Assembly: GCF_000737765.1 (NCBI RefSeq)
Contig: NZ_JPRI01000008.1
Span: 1-64,000, forward strand
Direction: 5' to 3'
Length of the DNA: 64,000 nucleotides
Source: Chryseobacterium vrystaatense
Lineage (GTDB): Bacteria > Bacteroidota > Bacteroidia > Flavobacteriales > Weeksellaceae
Shown here: positions 36,918 through 45,219 of the stretch, piece by piece
How the letters are laid out: the number at the start of each line of letters is the position of its first letter
How positions within the stretch are numbered: position 1 is the stretch's first letter
Program-made: the position numbers and the translations under genes
The notes under the pieces: generated by a model
Databases searched by the model: none
What the model was told of the DNA's origin: nothing
The model's input: the letters and a program-made list of their open reading frames with translations, nothing else

Positions 36918-39900
36918 CGAAATAATATCTCCCTCAGCAACAATAACAACAGCGCGCTTGCACCGGGTTATTGCACTTGCCTGCTCTATTGATGAGCTGA
37001 TGGCCGATAAGGCATTTACCTGTTCGGAAAAGATACAAGGTTCCACACCGGCCATAACGCAGGAGTGGGCAGATATAGTAGGTTATGGCGATATCGCCAA
37101 ATTAGATGCGTTCCTGGAGTTCATGGGTTGGGATAAAACCACATTCTTAAGTGCAGTTCAGTCGCATGTGATCGTTGACGATCCGGATTTGTTGCCGGAC
37201 TGGGGCAGAGCACTAAAAAAAGTATTTCAGAACCTGCCCGATTTTTGTAACACACGGCCCCACTCCGGAAATAAGAAGGAGAACTCCGTAGAAAGTATAT
37301 TACTTCCGTTCGTTAAAATGGCGGAAGCACATGTTATTTCCGAATCAGACAGACTCGGTTTAGGAATCACTTACCATTCTGGTGCACAGATGGTGCAGGC
37401 TATTGGCCGCAGGCTGGTGACGCTTTCTGTTTCTGTACTGGATAACGAGATTTATCTCAACAGTATTATTCCTTCATTTGCCGTTGGTGATAAAACAACA
37501 GACCTGGCAGGCTTTGAGGCATGGCTGCAACGGATCGAACATTACCCTGTTCTTGGCCGTTTAATAGCCGTTGCCTACACCAATTGGGCCGATAGTATAA
37601 CCGAGTTTTTAGAACGTTTGTCGGAGGACAGGGTGATGATCGCCAACACCTTCTTCAATACGGATAAGCTCGGGCTGCTTGTCGATTACTCCGGAGATGC
37701 GGGTGATGTGCATTGCAACGGGAGATCGGTAGCGTTACTTACTTTTTCAGGCGGCAGGAAGTTGGTTTACAAACCCAAGAATTTACAGATCGCCAATGAT
37801 TTTTTTGAATTGATCACAGAGCTGAATACCGTATTACCCCTGAACCTGGCTACGCGTCGGATAGCGGTAATGGGCGACTATACCTGGGAGGAGTTTATTA
37901 CCCATAAGGAATGCAGCGACCCTTCGGAATTTCCGGCTTTTTTTCAGCGGATGGGCATGCTTACCCGCTTGTTCCAGTTGTGCGGTGCCAGGGATTTCTG
38001 GCTGGACAACCTGGTAGCACACGGAGATCAACCTGTATTTGTCGACCTGGAAATGGTGATCCAGCATATAAAAGAGACCGGTAAAGACCTGTTACCATCA
38101 GAGCAGAAAGCATTACAGGAAGTGGAAGAGTCCGTGATCAAGATCGGCATCATTTCTTTCCCTACACCGATAGGCATGGGTGTAAAAGCAGAAGACCTGG
38201 GTACCCTGGCTGCAATCAAACCTTTTTCTTCTCCTTTCAAACTTTCGCTGGCCGCCGATAACAATATCAGCATAGGGATCAAGAAATCGGATGCGGGGTA
38301 TATTACCTGGGAAAAAACGGATTACCTGCCAAGTGTCAAGGGAGTATTTGCTCTTTCCTCGGATTATATGGATGTGTTCCAGCAAGGTTATGCAGATATG
38401 AATCACGCTTTGGTACACTTAAAAGATAAGCTGCTGGCAGAAAACAGCTGTCTTAATAAATTCTCGGACGCACTCCTGCGGTATATCCACCGCGATACCT
38501 GGACTTATATGCGTATTATCAAAATTTCGACACATTCACAAAACATGGTCGGTGGTATCATCAGGGATAAATCATTATTCTCGCTGTTCAAAGAAGTATG
38601 GGAAGACCATAAGCTGAACAGGGAAAAAGCAACCATCCTGGCTAATGAGATCGCGTCGATGCGCCACCTGGACATCCCGCTTTTTACGGCCACGGGCGGA
38701 AGTAAACAACTGGCGGTGGATACCGCTGTATTTAACTATTTTGACCATAGCGCTCTTGACATGATGACCGGCCGTTTACGCTCGATCGATTCGTTCGACA
38801 TCAAAAAACATCAGCAAATCGTTGCAAGCACCTTCTATTGCGGGGATCATGCGGCTCCGGCAGGCGGCTATAAACAAACAGCCGGGCAAGCGCCAATTCC
38901 GGACTGGGCCGCGCAGGCAAAGTCTTGTGCCTCCCTGATCATGGATCAGGCTATAAAAAGCCCGCAGGGCGATATGGCCTGGATAGGCCTGGATTACCAG
39001 CCACATATCGGTACTTATATGCTGGAGGTACTGAAGCCCGACCTCTTATCGGGTACCTGCGGGCTGAGTATGATGTTTATCGATCTTTACCGGGCATATG
39101 GTCTGGAAGATTATAAAACATATGCATTAGGCAGTCTGGCCTCCACCTTATCCGTTGTGAAAAACTCTATTGCCAACTTCATTCACCTGGACCTGGTATG
39201 GGGTACTACAGACAAACCTTTATTGCTTGGCGCTTATGCAGGCATCGGCTCCCAGATTATCGCTCTGGAATATGCCGCCCGGCATTTGCAATCTGCTGAA
39301 GCCAGGGCTGCTTTACAGCTTTACGTCGATGCAATTCCTCTGGAGCAACTCAGGAAGTATACTTCTCCGGATTTCATCAGTGGTTATTCCGGGTTGCTGT
39401 TCAGTCTTCACGGGCTTAAACCGGCCGGGGAACTTGCGGAACTTACCCGGTATTCTTTTGAATCCAAAAGCATTTTTCCGGCATATGCAAGACCGCTGGA
39501 GGTACTGCCTTCCTTAAAGCCGGGGTATGACTACCTCAACCAGATTGTGGAGGGTCAATCCGGTAATTTTTCATTCGGGCAAGACCCGGACATGGGAACT
39601 TTATTTACAGCTTTGGAATACAGGTATGATCAAAACAGTGCCGATGTTTATGCTGCACGGCTGTCCCGGGATATCCGGCAGTTAACAGTACAGCAGCTGA
39701 TCGATCATGCAGAACTGGCGCTGAATCTCTCTGATATTACCGGGGACAGACAATACCTCGTACAGGCAATGCGTTTTGCTGCAGCGATCGTCTCCAGAAA
39801 AGAGCAGACAGGTCAATGGTTTGCCGATAGCTGGGCTTCCGATATACACCTGTTGTCTGTTATTCATGGAACAGGTGCATTATGCCACTTATTCTTAAGG

Positions 39901-39960
39901 TTAGACCAGGCTGGGAAGTTTGGCTCCTTCCGTCGTTTAAATTCTTTCAAAAATCTATAA
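36907..39960 (+). CDS. LanM-type lanthipeptide synthetase with degenerate cyclase domain
   Basis: The protein has 1017 residues. The N-terminal dehydratase half keeps GDVHCNGRS (D and H of the active site, about 266), KLVYKPK (about 284), FVDLEM (about 377), RIIKIST and DIPLF. The DxHxxN motif reads DFWLDN, so the His is Trp. The C-terminal LanC-like half keeps scaffold turns (SGTCGLS, GAYAGIG, SGYSGL), but the zinc motifs WCHG and CHG are not found. The equivalent places read NFSFGQDPD (about 884) and IDHAEL (about 931), and the domain appears shortened. It should still dehydrate Ser/Thr by phosphorylation and elimination; thioether ring closure is doubtful. Confidence 0.88.
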   Translation: MDVNEIISPSATITTARLHRVIALACSIDELMADKAFTCSEKIQGSTPAITQEWADIVGYGDIAKLDAFLEFMGWDKTTFLSAVQSHVIVDDPDLLPDWGRALKKVFQNLPDFCNTRPHSGNKKENSVESILLPFVKMAEAHVISESDRLGLGITYHSGAQMVQAIGRRLVTLSVSVLDNEIYLNSIIPSFAVGDKTTDLAGFEAWLQRIEHYPVLGRLIAVAYTNWADSITEFLERLSEDRVMIANTFFNTDKLGLLVDYSGDAGDVHCNGRSVALLTFSGGRKLVYKPKNLQIANDFFELITELNTVLPLNLATRRIAVMGDYTWEEFITHKECSDPSEFPAFFQRMGMLTRLFQLCGARDFWLDNLVAHGDQPVFVDLEMVIQHIKETGKDLLPSEQKALQEVEESVIKIGIISFPTPIGMGVKAEDLGTLAAIKPFSSPFKLSLAADNNISIGIKKSDAGYITWEKTDYLPSVKGVFALSSDYMDVFQQGYADMNHALVHLKDKLLAENSCLNKFSDALLRYIHRDTWTYMRIIKISTHSQNMVGGIIRDKSLFSLFKEVWEDHKLNREKATILANEIASMRHLDIPLFTATGGSKQLAVDTAVFNYFDHSALDMMTGRLRSIDSFDIKKHQQIVASTFYCGDHAAPAGGYKQTAGQAPIPDWAAQAKSCASLIMDQAIKSPQGDMAWIGLDYQPHIGTYMLEVLKPDLLSGTCGLSMMFIDLYRAYGLEDYKTYALGSLASTLSVVKNSIANFIHLDLVWGTTDKPLLLGAYAGIGSQIIALEYAARHLQSAEARAALQLYVDAIPLEQLRKYTSPDFISGYSGLLFSLHGLKPAGELAELTRYSFESKSIFPAYARPLEVLPSLKPGYDYLNQIVEGQSGNFSFGQDPDMGTLFTALEYRYDQNSADVYAARLSRDIRQLTVQQLIDHAELALNLSDITGDRQYLVQAMRFAAAIVSRKEQTGQWFADSWASDIHLLSVIHGTGALCHLFLRLDQAGKFGSFRRLNSFKNL

Positions 39961-39964
39961 TCAC

Positions 39965-40423
39965 ATGATAAACATAAATACTGAAACACAATCCATTGTT
40001 CGCCTGGACCCTTACTGGGATGCTTATTTCCGTTGGCCGGCCGACTATTTTCCCTTTAACCTGCCGGCTTGCTCTGTTGAAAAACACCAGCATGACCTCG
40101 ATACAAAGAACGAAGCGACTGTTACCTGGGACATCAGCTATAACCTTGAGCTGGAATGTGGCCTGGTATCTGCAGAAAAGCACCTGCTTCATGTTATGCA
40201 GCCACGAAAAGGGGATACGGGAGGGCATTTCCTTGTCACGCATCTCCTTACCGAAGAACAGCTAAGCGGTCCGATTGGGCTAACCTTCACCTGGGCCTTC
40301 TATATTCCGATGCCGGCGTATATGCCCAAGCATCCTATGGGTATTATACAGCTCGATCCGAAGGAACTAAAAGGAAAAAATACAGTAATCACAATCAGGG
40401 ATACAAGACCCAAAAATCTATAG
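39965..40423 (+). CDS. Unrecognised RiPP-operon protein
   Basis: The protein has 152 residues, soluble, with no signal peptide. It begins 4 bases after the LanM gene and ends 2 bases before the subtilase start, so it is fully within the operon. Notable stretches are LDPYWDAYFRWPADYFPFNL (aromatic-rich), VTWDISYNLELECG, and PMPAYMPKHPMG. The last part looks like beta strands. No catalytic motif or family is recognised. Its position suggests a role in modification, binding or self-protection. Confidence 0.75.
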   Translation: MININTETQSIVRLDPYWDAYFRWPADYFPFNLPACSVEKHQHDLDTKNEATVTWDISYNLELECGLVSAEKHLLHVMQPRKGDTGGHFLVTHLLTEEQLSGPIGLTFTWAFYIPMPAYMPKHPMGIIQLDPKELKGKNTVITIRDTRPKNL

Positions 40424-40425
40424 CT

Positions 40426-41655
40426 ATGGCAGTTAAAATCGTTATTCCATCCAAAGCCTTTTTGCAGGATTTGGAGTCCAGAGGACAAAGACTAAGGAGT
40501 GCAGGACCAGGTCTCGATCTCCATTCAGCAAAGGGTAAAACCGCCCATATTCATGATCTTATTCAAAATGGGCCAAATCAAAAAAAGATGAGATCAGCGC
40601 TCGCAGCATCGCGGTCGCAGGGCGTGTACCATGCCCTTGCCAATCTTTGCACTTTTGTTATCGACGAAGAGCAGATCGATGAATCTTACTTCAAAAATGC
40701 TTTCGATGCCACAATCAGGGAAAACGTAGAAGTGGCATCAGTTACACCCGCAGAAATATCGCAGGAGTCATTGGCTACCTTACCGGAATTCTGGCATAAA
40801 AAAAAGCTTAACCTGGATGGGAGCCTTACCGGCAGGAATATCAATGTAGGCGTCATCGACAGTGGAATTTACGCTAGTCACCAGGAGTTTGCCGGCAAGC
40901 AGATAAAATTTGCGGAGTTTGACAGTGTCGGTAAACTTGTAGGCACAACCCCAAAAGACTACGGTACCCATGGTACTCATGTATGCGGCCTGCTGGCCGG
41001 CAAAAATGCTGGTGTAGCACCGGATGCTTCATTGACTGTAGCAGCCTGTCTTACGGAACGAGGTGGTACAGCAGGATACCTGGCACAAATACTGGGCGGT
41101 CTGAATTACCTGCTGGAGCAAGGCAGTGACAATGATACGCAGGAGGGAAGAGTCCATCTGATCAATGCCTCCATAGAGTCTGCATCCGGCTTCAATGACT
41201 ACCTGCACGGTGCACTGGACATGGCGCTTACGGAGCCAGGCACTCTGATGATTGCAGCAATAGGCAATAATGGAAGTAAAGGAAAAAACAGCGATTCCAG
41301 CCCGGGTAATTACGACCTGACACTGGGTATCGGAGCTTTGGACGAAAATGACCAGGTGGCTTCTTTCTCCTCCTGGGGCACAGTAGCCCAGTTGGGCAAT
41401 ATCACCAAACCGGATATCAGTGCTCCGGGCGTCTGGCTGTACTCCAGTCTGTCAGGACCCGGGAACCAATATTTCAAACAAAGCGGCACCTCAATGGCTT
41501 CGCCGGTAGCAGCAGGGATAGCAGCACTATTGCTGGAACGGCAGCCCGAACTGATCACTCAACCGCTAAAGCTCAAAGAATTATTGCTTAATATGGTAAT
41601 ACCTTTGCAGGATGTAGAGCGGGCTGGTAAAGGCAGAATAAATTTAAGCAGTTAA
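40426..41655 (+). CDS. Cytosolic subtilisin-family (S8) peptidase
   Basis: The protein has 409 residues from ATG 40426; a longer frame from 40156 overlaps the previous gene and is rejected. The triad motifs are VGVIDSGIY (Asp, about 145), HGTHVCG (His, about 184) and SGTSMASP (Ser, about 355), with oxyanion Asn in AAIGNNGS. Residues 1-~115 form a non-secretory N-terminal region. No signal peptide is seen, so it should act inside the cell, probably cutting the modified core from the NHLP leader. Subtilases do this job in cyanobactin and some class I/II lanthipeptide systems. Confidence 0.9.
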   Translation: MAVKIVIPSKAFLQDLESRGQRLRSAGPGLDLHSAKGKTAHIHDLIQNGPNQKKMRSALAASRSQGVYHALANLCTFVIDEEQIDESYFKNAFDATIRENVEVASVTPAEISQESLATLPEFWHKKKLNLDGSLTGRNINVGVIDSGIYASHQEFAGKQIKFAEFDSVGKLVGTTPKDYGTHGTHVCGLLAGKNAGVAPDASLTVAACLTERGGTAGYLAQILGGLNYLLEQGSDNDTQEGRVHLINASIESASGFNDYLHGALDMALTEPGTLMIAAIGNNGSKGKNSDSSPGNYDLTLGIGALDENDQVASFSSWGTVAQLGNITKPDISAPGVWLYSSLSGPGNQYFKQSGTSMASPVAAGIAALLLERQPELITQPLKLKELLLNMVIPLQDVERAGKGRINLSS

Positions 41656-41664
41656 AAAAAAGTT

Positions 41665-41922
41665 ATGGAAAAAAAAGAAATCAGTTTCCTGGTAAGTTTG
41701 TCTGATGCCCCATCACCTGTACTTTATACAAAGGAAAAAGGCAGAGACCGGCTCATCGCATTAAAAAACCAACTGGAAGAAATGGACATACAAGTGGAGC
41801 ATTTACAAACGCTGGGGCAGCTGGTTATTCATGCACCGGAAGAAGTCTGGAATAAAGCGATAGTGGAAATAGCATCACTTAAAGATCAGGATTTTCAGAT
41901 TGAGCCAAACCGATTGTTGTAA
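41665..41922 (+). CDS. Small protein, possible subtilase pro-domain or inhibitor in trans
   Basis: The protein has 85 residues. The predicted pattern is strand, long helix (DRLIALKNQLEEMD), two strands (IQVEHLQTLGQLVIHA), helix (VWNKAIVEIASLK) and strand, the order of a ferredoxin-like fold as in inhibitor-I9 subtilisin pro-domains. It starts 9 bases after the subtilase gene. The subtilase itself lacks an obvious I9 pro-domain of this kind, so a chaperone or inhibitor acting in trans is plausible. This is inferred from shape and position only. Confidence 0.65.
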   Translation: MEKKEISFLVSLSDAPSPVLYTKEKGRDRLIALKNQLEEMDIQVEHLQTLGQLVIHAPEEVWNKAIVEIASLKDQDFQIEPNRLL

Positions 41923-41965
41923 ATTAAATAACCCCATTACCCGTCCTAAAAAGGTAGCAGCTATT

Positions 41966-42841
41966 ATGGATAACAGTGAAAAATTAACCCTAGATAATAG
42001 GTTCGTACAGGTGGCACGCAGGGCGTCTATCATCGCAAAAACTTCGGATCCCTGGATTAGGTGGCATGCCTACCTCACCCGATGGACAGAAGACGCCTGT
42101 TTCGCCATTCAGGAATTGATGGAGGAGATGACCTTGCCGGCTGCTGCACTGGATGTTGCCACAGGAACCGGCACCCCGGTACTAGACCTGGCGAAGGCAT
42201 GGCCGCAATGCCGTTTTGAGGCCTGTGATATTGCCACAGAATCGATCGAAATTGCCAGGCTGCTGGCACAGGAAGAAAAGCTGCCTCATATCTCGTTCAA
42301 AGTGTGTGATGCAGAAGTTCTGGATTATCCCGATGCCAGCTTCGGCCTGCTTACCTGCTTTTTTTCCCTGATGTACCTTAAGCATCCATCCAGGGCCATA
42401 GATCAGTTTTTGCGTGTACTCAGACCAGAAGGACATATGGCAATCACGACCTGGACGGGCGACAACCAGTTGTTCCGGCTCGTCAAGGACACATTCGCTA
42501 TGGCGGACCATAAGTATCCCGACGGCCAGGACCCCTTTATGTTTTCTGACAGCCAGGCGCTTAAGACCTTGTTCGATGACAAGCCTGTCAGCAATCTCCG
42601 GGTAATGGAAAGAAAAACCGTTTTGAACTGGGAAGGTAACGAACAGGAATTGTGGGCTTTTTTCAAAGACTGCAATCCTATCATAAATACATTATTGTCT
42701 GCGCTTTCCGCTGATGAGCGTCAGGAAAAGGAACAACAGATTTATTCGCTTTTGTCCGGTTTTAAAACTGGCGGCAATATTCTTTTTGAAGCAGATATGT
42801 TGGTGTGTTCGGTACAGAAAACCAGCCTGCCTCTTTCATAG
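41966..42841 (+). CDS. Class I SAM-dependent methyltransferase
   Basis: The protein has 291 residues from ATG 41966; an in-frame TTG at 41900, overlapping the previous gene, is an alternative start. Motif I is ALDVATGTGTPVLDLA (about residues 52-67) with acidic post-motif CDIATESIEIA. Motif II/III lies around YPDASFGLLTCFFSLMYLKH. It resembles UbiE/Methyltransf_11 enzymes. It is the last gene of the RiPP operon and could methylate the peptide, for example on its N- or C-terminus, but the site cannot be told. Confidence 0.85.
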   Translation: MDNSEKLTLDNRFVQVARRASIIAKTSDPWIRWHAYLTRWTEDACFAIQELMEEMTLPAAALDVATGTGTPVLDLAKAWPQCRFEACDIATESIEIARLLAQEEKLPHISFKVCDAEVLDYPDASFGLLTCFFSLMYLKHPSRAIDQFLRVLRPEGHMAITTWTGDNQLFRLVKDTFAMADHKYPDGQDPFMFSDSQALKTLFDDKPVSNLRVMERKTVLNWEGNEQELWAFFKDCNPIINTLLSALSADERQEKEQQIYSLLSGFKTGGNILFEADMLVCSVQKTSLPLS

Positions 42842-42858
42842 ATGTAAATTCCAGTTGA

Positions 42859-42890
42859 GTTGACCACCGGTTTCGAAACAAATTGACCAT
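42859..42890. mobile_element. IS21-like terminal sequence remnant
   Basis: Two TTGACCA units 23 bases apart (TTGACCACCGGTTTCGAAAC, then AAATTGACCAT) resemble the repeated GGTCAA-type units at the ends of IS21-family elements. No transposase or IstB gene is present. It sits 18 bases after the last RiPP gene, at the boundary with lower-G+C DNA. Confidence 0.4.
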
Positions 42891-43070
42891 CTACGTTCTA
42901 TGGATTAAATTTACAGAGCACCTCTTTCTTAAATACACCTTCATTACAATTATATGAAAATGAAAGACATTTAAGTATTGGAAACTTCGTTTTTTCTGAT
43001 CATATTTTTTTAGTTTAGATGTAACATATTAATTTACTAAAGAATAGGTTCTTTAAGCTTGAATTTAAAA

Positions 43071-43589
43071 TCATTGTGCTTCTGAAATCAATTTTTCTAT
43101 TAACTTCCAATCTACATTTTCATCAAAATGATCCCAATCTAAAATTTGGTTTGGTCTGTTTTCAGGGGGTAGAGGAGATACATAAAATATACATCGGTAA
43201 GCTGTTTCCCTAACATGAACTTCAGTGTTTTTATTTTCGAGAATTGAATAAAGTGTTTTCATAACTGATGCTTTATTCTGTTTACGATATGTGTTGGCCC
43301 AACTGATCAGGGCATCTGATCTTACGTCGTCATTTTTATCGTAAGAAAACATTTCCCATGCTTTATCTCTAAACTCTTCCATTCCCCAATAAAAGCACAA
43401 AACTCTGATGGATGCACTGCGTGCTTGTTCGCTAGGATCGTCACATATTTTTACAATAATACTCTTTAACTGATTTTTTTCCTGAGGTGTCCAGGGATAT
43501 TTTTTTCCACAATCTATTAGCAAATCATACAATTCGTTTCCGTCTGATTCATTCTCAAGTAGTTGCTGCATTTCTTTTATATCCATCAT
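43071..43589 (-). CDS. HEAT-repeat-like protein
   Basis: The protein has 172 residues, all helical, with repeated helix pairs typical of HEAT/PBS-lyase-like repeats (SEQARSASIRVLCFYWGM, DDVRSDALISWANTY, VHVRETAYRCIFYV). It has no signal peptide. Such small repeat proteins are often binding modules or immunity proteins. It is a single gene on the minus strand, divergent from the next small gene. Confidence 0.7.
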   Translation of the reverse strand: MMDIKEMQQLLENESDGNELYDLLIDCGKKYPWTPQEKNQLKSIIVKICDDPSEQARSASIRVLCFYWGMEEFRDKAWEMFSYDKNDDVRSDALISWANTYRKQNKASVMKTLYSILENKNTEVHVRETAYRCIFYVSPLPPENRPNQILDWDHFDENVDWKLIEKLISEAQ

Positions 43590-43689
43590 ATTTGTAGTTA
43601 ATTTCTTATTGTTTTATTTACTTCTTCTTTTAATGTACTTCAATCTTTTGATACAATTCGCTTAAGATATTCGCAAAGCTTTACTTCTT

Positions 43690-43971
43690 ATGGAGTCTTA
43701 TATTATTTTACCTTGCAATGAATGGGCAGGACAAGTAAGAATATTAGAGTCTGAAATTAAAAACCCAATTTATTCAGATCCAGAAACTTATTATGGCTAT
43801 AAAAATACCATCTTTTTTATTACTGATGAAGAATATGAAAACTACAAACAGGAAGCTGGAAAAATAGATGAGTTAAATGACTTAGAAGAACATAGAGGGT
43901 GTAAAACGATTAGTCAGACCCGTACAGAAGACTTGGAAAGAATTTCTGAGTTATCACAAATGAAAGCTTAA
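43690..43971 (+). CDS. Hypothetical small protein
   Basis: The protein has 93 residues, acidic, with no signal peptide. It starts MESYIILPCNEWAGQVRI and has a Tyr-rich middle (YYGYKNTIFFITDEEYENY). No family was recognised. It is about 100 bases from the divergent HEAT-like gene. The following 43972-44335 is A+T-rich and shows no gene; it should hold the promoter of the AraC regulator gene. Confidence 0.55.
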   Translation: MESYIILPCNEWAGQVRILESEIKNPIYSDPETYYGYKNTIFFITDEEYENYKQEAGKIDELNDLEEHRGCKTISQTRTEDLERISELSQMKA

Positions 43972-44335
43972 ATGTCAAATCTATTGCAGGTTCATAGCAT
44001 TGTAATACCTAGAGGTTTCGATTTGTAAAATAATTGATTGCTACAACAAGGTTCGTAAAATTGATAAATTATAAAATATAATTTGAAGAAATAAAAAGAG
44101 CAATACGAAAAACTTTTTCAATCTGCTTCAATTCCAATACGCTATTATTTGAACTGTTTAGTAAGATAATTTGAGCCAAATAGAATATTATTTTATATAA
44201 AAGAACCATAAATTTGTGTACTCTCAATTTGTATATTTTTAAGTAGTACTTTAATCTGTGATGGATTAGCAGTTATTGATTAAATTAGTATTGCCTGTAC
44301 ATTAATCAAATTGAATATAACAAAAAAATAAGTAA

Positions 44336-45196
44336 ATGAAAAAAATGATAAAGTTTCCGACTTCTCTGATAGGTCTTGATACACCTCAGAATACTTTGGA
44401 GCTGGATGGTTGTACTTTAATTGAGCAGTGTATACACAGTACGGAAGTTAAAGGAACAATGTATCTCGAACAGCATTTGCTTCTTATTGTCCTCGAGGGA
44501 ACGGTTGTTCTTACCTATGGAAAACAGGAATATACAGTGGGCAAAAATGATATGATTTTACTAAAGAAAGCTACTGCAGTAAAGTATCATAAATTTGGAA
44601 ATGCTGAAAATGACAATATCTACGATAGCTTAATGTTTAGTATCAAGGATGATCTTTTGAAATCATTTCTGTCAACGTCAGAGATCAAGGTGTCTAAACC
44701 TGAAGGTGAGATTAAAACACGACCATATCCAATGAATGAATGTCTGGTTGCTTTTGCTCATTCTATGAAGCCCTATTTTTTTGATCAATCTGTGGTTCAT
44801 CCCGGACAACTTCGGTTGAAAATTATGGAATTGCTATACGATGTTGCGGAATGTAACCGAAATATGTTTTTACAAATCCTACAATTACACGAGCCTATAA
44901 GAACGGATATCCGTAACGTGGTGGAACAGCATTATGCCTCGCCAGTCTCTGTTTCCGAACTGGCTTATCTTTCCGGCAGAAGTCTGTCAAGTTTTAAGAG
45001 AGATTTTCAAAATATATACAATGTTGCACCCGCAACCTGGATCAGAGAAAAGAGATTGGAAAAGGCAAAAGATATGCTTGAAACAACATCTTTGTCGGTT
45101 TCAGACATTTGTTACTCTCTAGGATTTGAGAATGTCTCTCACTTTTCAAGAATATATAAGGAATTTCATGGGCAGACACCAAGTATCTCTCGTTAA
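44336..45196 (+). CDS. AraC-family transcription regulator
   Basis: The protein has 286 residues. An N-terminal cupin-like sensing domain spans about 1-160 (LLIVLEGTVVLTYGKQEYTV). The C-terminal AraC double HTH spans about 190-286 (VSELAYLSGRSLSSFKRDF, LSVSDICYSLGFENVSHFSR). It is directly upstream (23 bases) of the NmrA-like gene on the same strand and probably controls the redox genes that follow. Confidence 0.9.
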   Translation: MKKMIKFPTSLIGLDTPQNTLELDGCTLIEQCIHSTEVKGTMYLEQHLLLIVLEGTVVLTYGKQEYTVGKNDMILLKKATAVKYHKFGNAENDNIYDSLMFSIKDDLLKSFLSTSEIKVSKPEGEIKTRPYPMNECLVAFAHSMKPYFFDQSVVHPGQLRLKIMELLYDVAECNRNMFLQILQLHEPIRTDIRNVVEQHYASPVSVSELAYLSGRSLSSFKRDFQNIYNVAPATWIREKRLEKAKDMLETTSLSVSDICYSLGFENVSHFSRIYKEFHGQTPSISR

Positions 45197-45219
45197 CAGA
45201 TTATTTTAAAATTAAACGG

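Noticed and set aside
31204..42841. True thiopeptide cluster
   Set aside because: The core composition is thiopeptide-like, but the split LanB dehydratase and the pyridine-forming enzyme are absent and the leader is NHLP-type.
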